Assembly (NCBI RefSeq): GCF_030252345.1
Contig: NZ_CP126980.1
Span: 8,441,501-8,505,500 of the forward strand
Direction: 5' to 3'
Source: Actinoplanes oblitus
GTDB lineage: Bacteria; Actinomycetota; Actinomycetes; Mycobacteriales; Micromonosporaceae
DNA length: 64,000 nt
Shown here in pieces: positions 62,609 through 64,000 of this stretch (within the stretch, counting starts at the first letter, position 1; every line of letters begins with the position of its first letter). The notes below the pieces were generated by a model. The model was not told the origin of the DNA and did not search any database. It saw only the letters and a program-made list of their open reading frames with translations. A program made the position numbers and the translations under genes.

Positions 62609-64000
62609 TGAGCTACGCCCGAGTGCTCTGCGTGGGCCTGGTCGGGATGGCGGGCCGGCTGGTCGAGGTGGAGACCGACCTCTCCGTCGGCCTGCCCGCC
62701 GTGGTGCTGACCGGCCTTCCGGACACCGCGCTGCACGAGGCCCGGGACCGGGTCCGCGCCGCCGTGGTGAACAGCGGCTGCGACTGGCCGAACCGCCGGA
62801 TCACCGTGAACCTGCTGCCCGCCGCCCTGCCCAAGCACGGCAGCGCCTTCGACCTCGCGATCGCGGCATCCCTGCTGACCGGGGCCGGTGACCTGCCGGC
62901 CACCCCGCTGGAGGGTGTGGTGCTGCTCGGCGAGCTGGGCCTGGACGGCACGGTCCGGCCGGTGCGCGGCGTGCTCCCGATGGTGGCCGCCGCGGCGCGG
63001 GCCGGGATCACCCGGGTGATCGTCCCGCTGGCCAACGCCCGGGAGGCGACAGTGGTGCCCGGCGTGACGGTGCGCGCCGCCGACTCGCTGCGCCGGCTGG
63101 TCGACTTCGTCCGCGGCGCCGACCGGCTGCTCGACCCGCCGCCGGAGTCGCCGCCCGTCGCCCGCCCCGGCCCCGACCTGGCCGACGTCGCCGGCCAGCG
63201 GTTCGGCCGGTACGCGTTGGAGATCGCCGCCGCGGGCGGGCACCACCTGGCCCTGCTCGGCCCGCCCGGCGCCGGCAAGACGATGCTCGCCGAGCGGCTC
63301 CCGTCGATCCTGCCCGAGCTGGGCGACGAGGCGGCGCTGGAGGTGACCGCGCTGCAGTCGATCGCCGGGGTGCTGCCGCCGGGCAGCGGGCTGATCCGGC
63401 GGCCGCCGTTCCAGGCGCCGCACCACACGTCCAGCACGGCGGCGCTGATCGGCGGCGGGAGCGGCCTGGCCCGGCCGGGCGCACTCAGCCTGGCGCATCG
63501 GGGTGTGCTGTTCCTGGACGAGGCGCCGGAGCTCTCCCGGGTGACGCTGCAGGCGTTGCGGCAGCCGCTGGAGAGCGGGCGGGTGGTGCTCGCCCGGGCC
63601 CGGGGCACGACGGAGTACCCGGCGCGGGTCCAGCTGGTGCTGGCGGCGAACCCGTGCCCGTGCGCGACGACGGACGAGCGATGCACCTGCAGCCCGATCG
63701 TTCGGCGGCGCTACCTGGGGCGGCTCTCCGGGCCGCTGCTGGACCGGCTCGACATGCGGGTGGACCTGCTGCCGATGCGGGCCGCGCAACTCATGACACC
63801 GGAGACGCCGGCCGAGTCATCGACGGTGGTGGCCGCTCGCGTGCTGCGGGCTCGGCAGGCCGCGGCGCAACGATGGGGGCGGGAGGGCTGGGAGGTCAAC
63901 GCCGCGGTACCCGGGCCGCATCTCCGGCGCCGGCCGTGGCTGCTGCCGGCGAGCGACACCGCGGCCTTGCGCGTCGCGCTGGATCGCGGCGTGGTCTCGG
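62608..64000 (+). CDS. comM: YifB/ComM-family Mg-chelatase-like AAA ATPase, 3' end outside window
   Basis: At least 464 residues are present; the full protein should be about 500. The N-terminal ChlI-like domain (YARVLCVGLVGMAGRLVEVE; VEVETDLSVGLPAVVLTGLPD region) is followed by an AAA+ domain with Walker A LGPPGAGKTML (Lys224) and Walker B VLFLDEAPE, and a cysteine cluster NPCPCATTDERCTCSP. In competent bacteria ComM is a branch-migration helicase for integration of incoming DNA; in actinobacteria the role is less clear. It is coupled to yraN by a TGATG overlap. dprA usually follows. Confidence 0.93.
   Translation, partial: MSYARVLCVGLVGMAGRLVEVETDLSVGLPAVVLTGLPDTALHEARDRVRAAVVNSGCDWPNRRITVNLLPAALPKHGSAFDLAIAASLLTGAGDLPATPLEGVVLLGELGLDGTVRPVRGVLPMVAAAARAGITRVIVPLANAREATVVPGVTVRAADSLRRLVDFVRGADRLLDPPPESPPVARPGPDLADVAGQRFGRYALEIAAAGGHHLALLGPPGAGKTMLAERLPSILPELGDEAALEVTALQSIAGVLPPGSGLIRRPPFQAPHHTSSTAALIGGGSGLARPGALSLAHRGVLFLDEAPELSRVTLQALRQPLESGRVVLARARGTTEYPARVQLVLAANPCPCATTDERCTCSPIVRRRYLGRLSGPLLDRLDMRVDLLPMRAAQLMTPETPAESSTVVAARVLRARQAAAQRWGREGWEVNAAVPGPHLRRRPWLLPASDTAALRVALDRGVVS

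Overview
The window is very GC-rich bacterial chromosome with frequent GTG and TTG starts, GTGA and TGATG stop/start overlaps and a gene order (pnp-rpsO-ribF ... truB-dinF-nrnA-rbfA ... infB-ylxR-nusA-rimP ... map ... ispG-rip-dxr ... rlmN-cdsA-frr-pyrH-tsf-rpsB ... yraN-comM) that follows the one I know from Mycobacterium tuberculosis. This points to an actinomycete; protein style (Gly/Pro-rich IF2, glycine-rich PadR regulator, DivIVA-like protein, many large sensor kinases) suggests Micromonosporaceae such as Actinoplanes, but that genus-level call is inference. Most housekeeping genes lie on the minus strand, and most plus-strand genes are lineage-specific insertions between them.

Layout. 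1-13.2 kb: RNA decay and translation genes (pnp, rpsO, ribF, truB, nrnA, rbfA, a DUF503 gene, a TRM11-like methyltransferase) interrupted by a plus-strand hybrid histidine kinase/response regulator pair. 13.2-18.5 kb: the rimP-nusA-ylxR-infB operon. 18.6-22 kb: a Tat-type lipoprotein and DUF4439 pair, a nucleotidyltransferase, a VIT1-like transporter and map. 21.9-25.7 kb: a STAS protein facing a 1173-residue kinase/receiver/SpoIIE phosphatase/anti-sigma fusion. 25.8-32.5 kb: a gamma-glutamyl-amine catabolic gene set (permease, GlnA-like ligase, aldehyde dehydrogenase, SDR, two class-C26 hydrolases). 32.5-46.5 kb: an accessory, gene-poor and repeat-rich zone holding a MerR/two-component/ABC exporter cassette, a TetR-YhgE-ATPase operon, an LLM oxidoreductase, an ArsR-like and a PadR regulator and a GNAT protein. 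46.6-50.3 kb: ispG-rip-dxr. 50.4-55.0 kb: a short possibly broken ORF, a YihY-like protein, a FAD desaturase-like enzyme, an MBL-Rieske protein and a DUF2631-like membrane protein. 55.1-61.9 kb: a DivIVA-like protein, rlmN, cdsA, frr, pyrH, tsf, rpsB. 62.2-64 kb: yraN and a comM-type gene cut by the window end.

The most unusual content is non-coding. Two arrays (33131-33437 and 44450-44818) are built from 11 copies of one 62-63-bp unit that is itself an inverted repeat; the first unit of the second array is a perfect 23-bp-stem hairpin. A different 122-bp repeat occurs twice in inverted orientation (32986-33107 and 38559-38680), with perfectly conserved 17-bp outer ends, bracketing the MerR/two-component/ABC cassette. 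A motif TTTCGGTACG recurs at gene 3' ends, and two intergenic regions carry equally spaced pairs of DnaA-box-like sites.

No rRNA, tRNA, CRISPR array, insertion sequence or complete mobile element was found. All calls come from reading the sequence; no database search was run.
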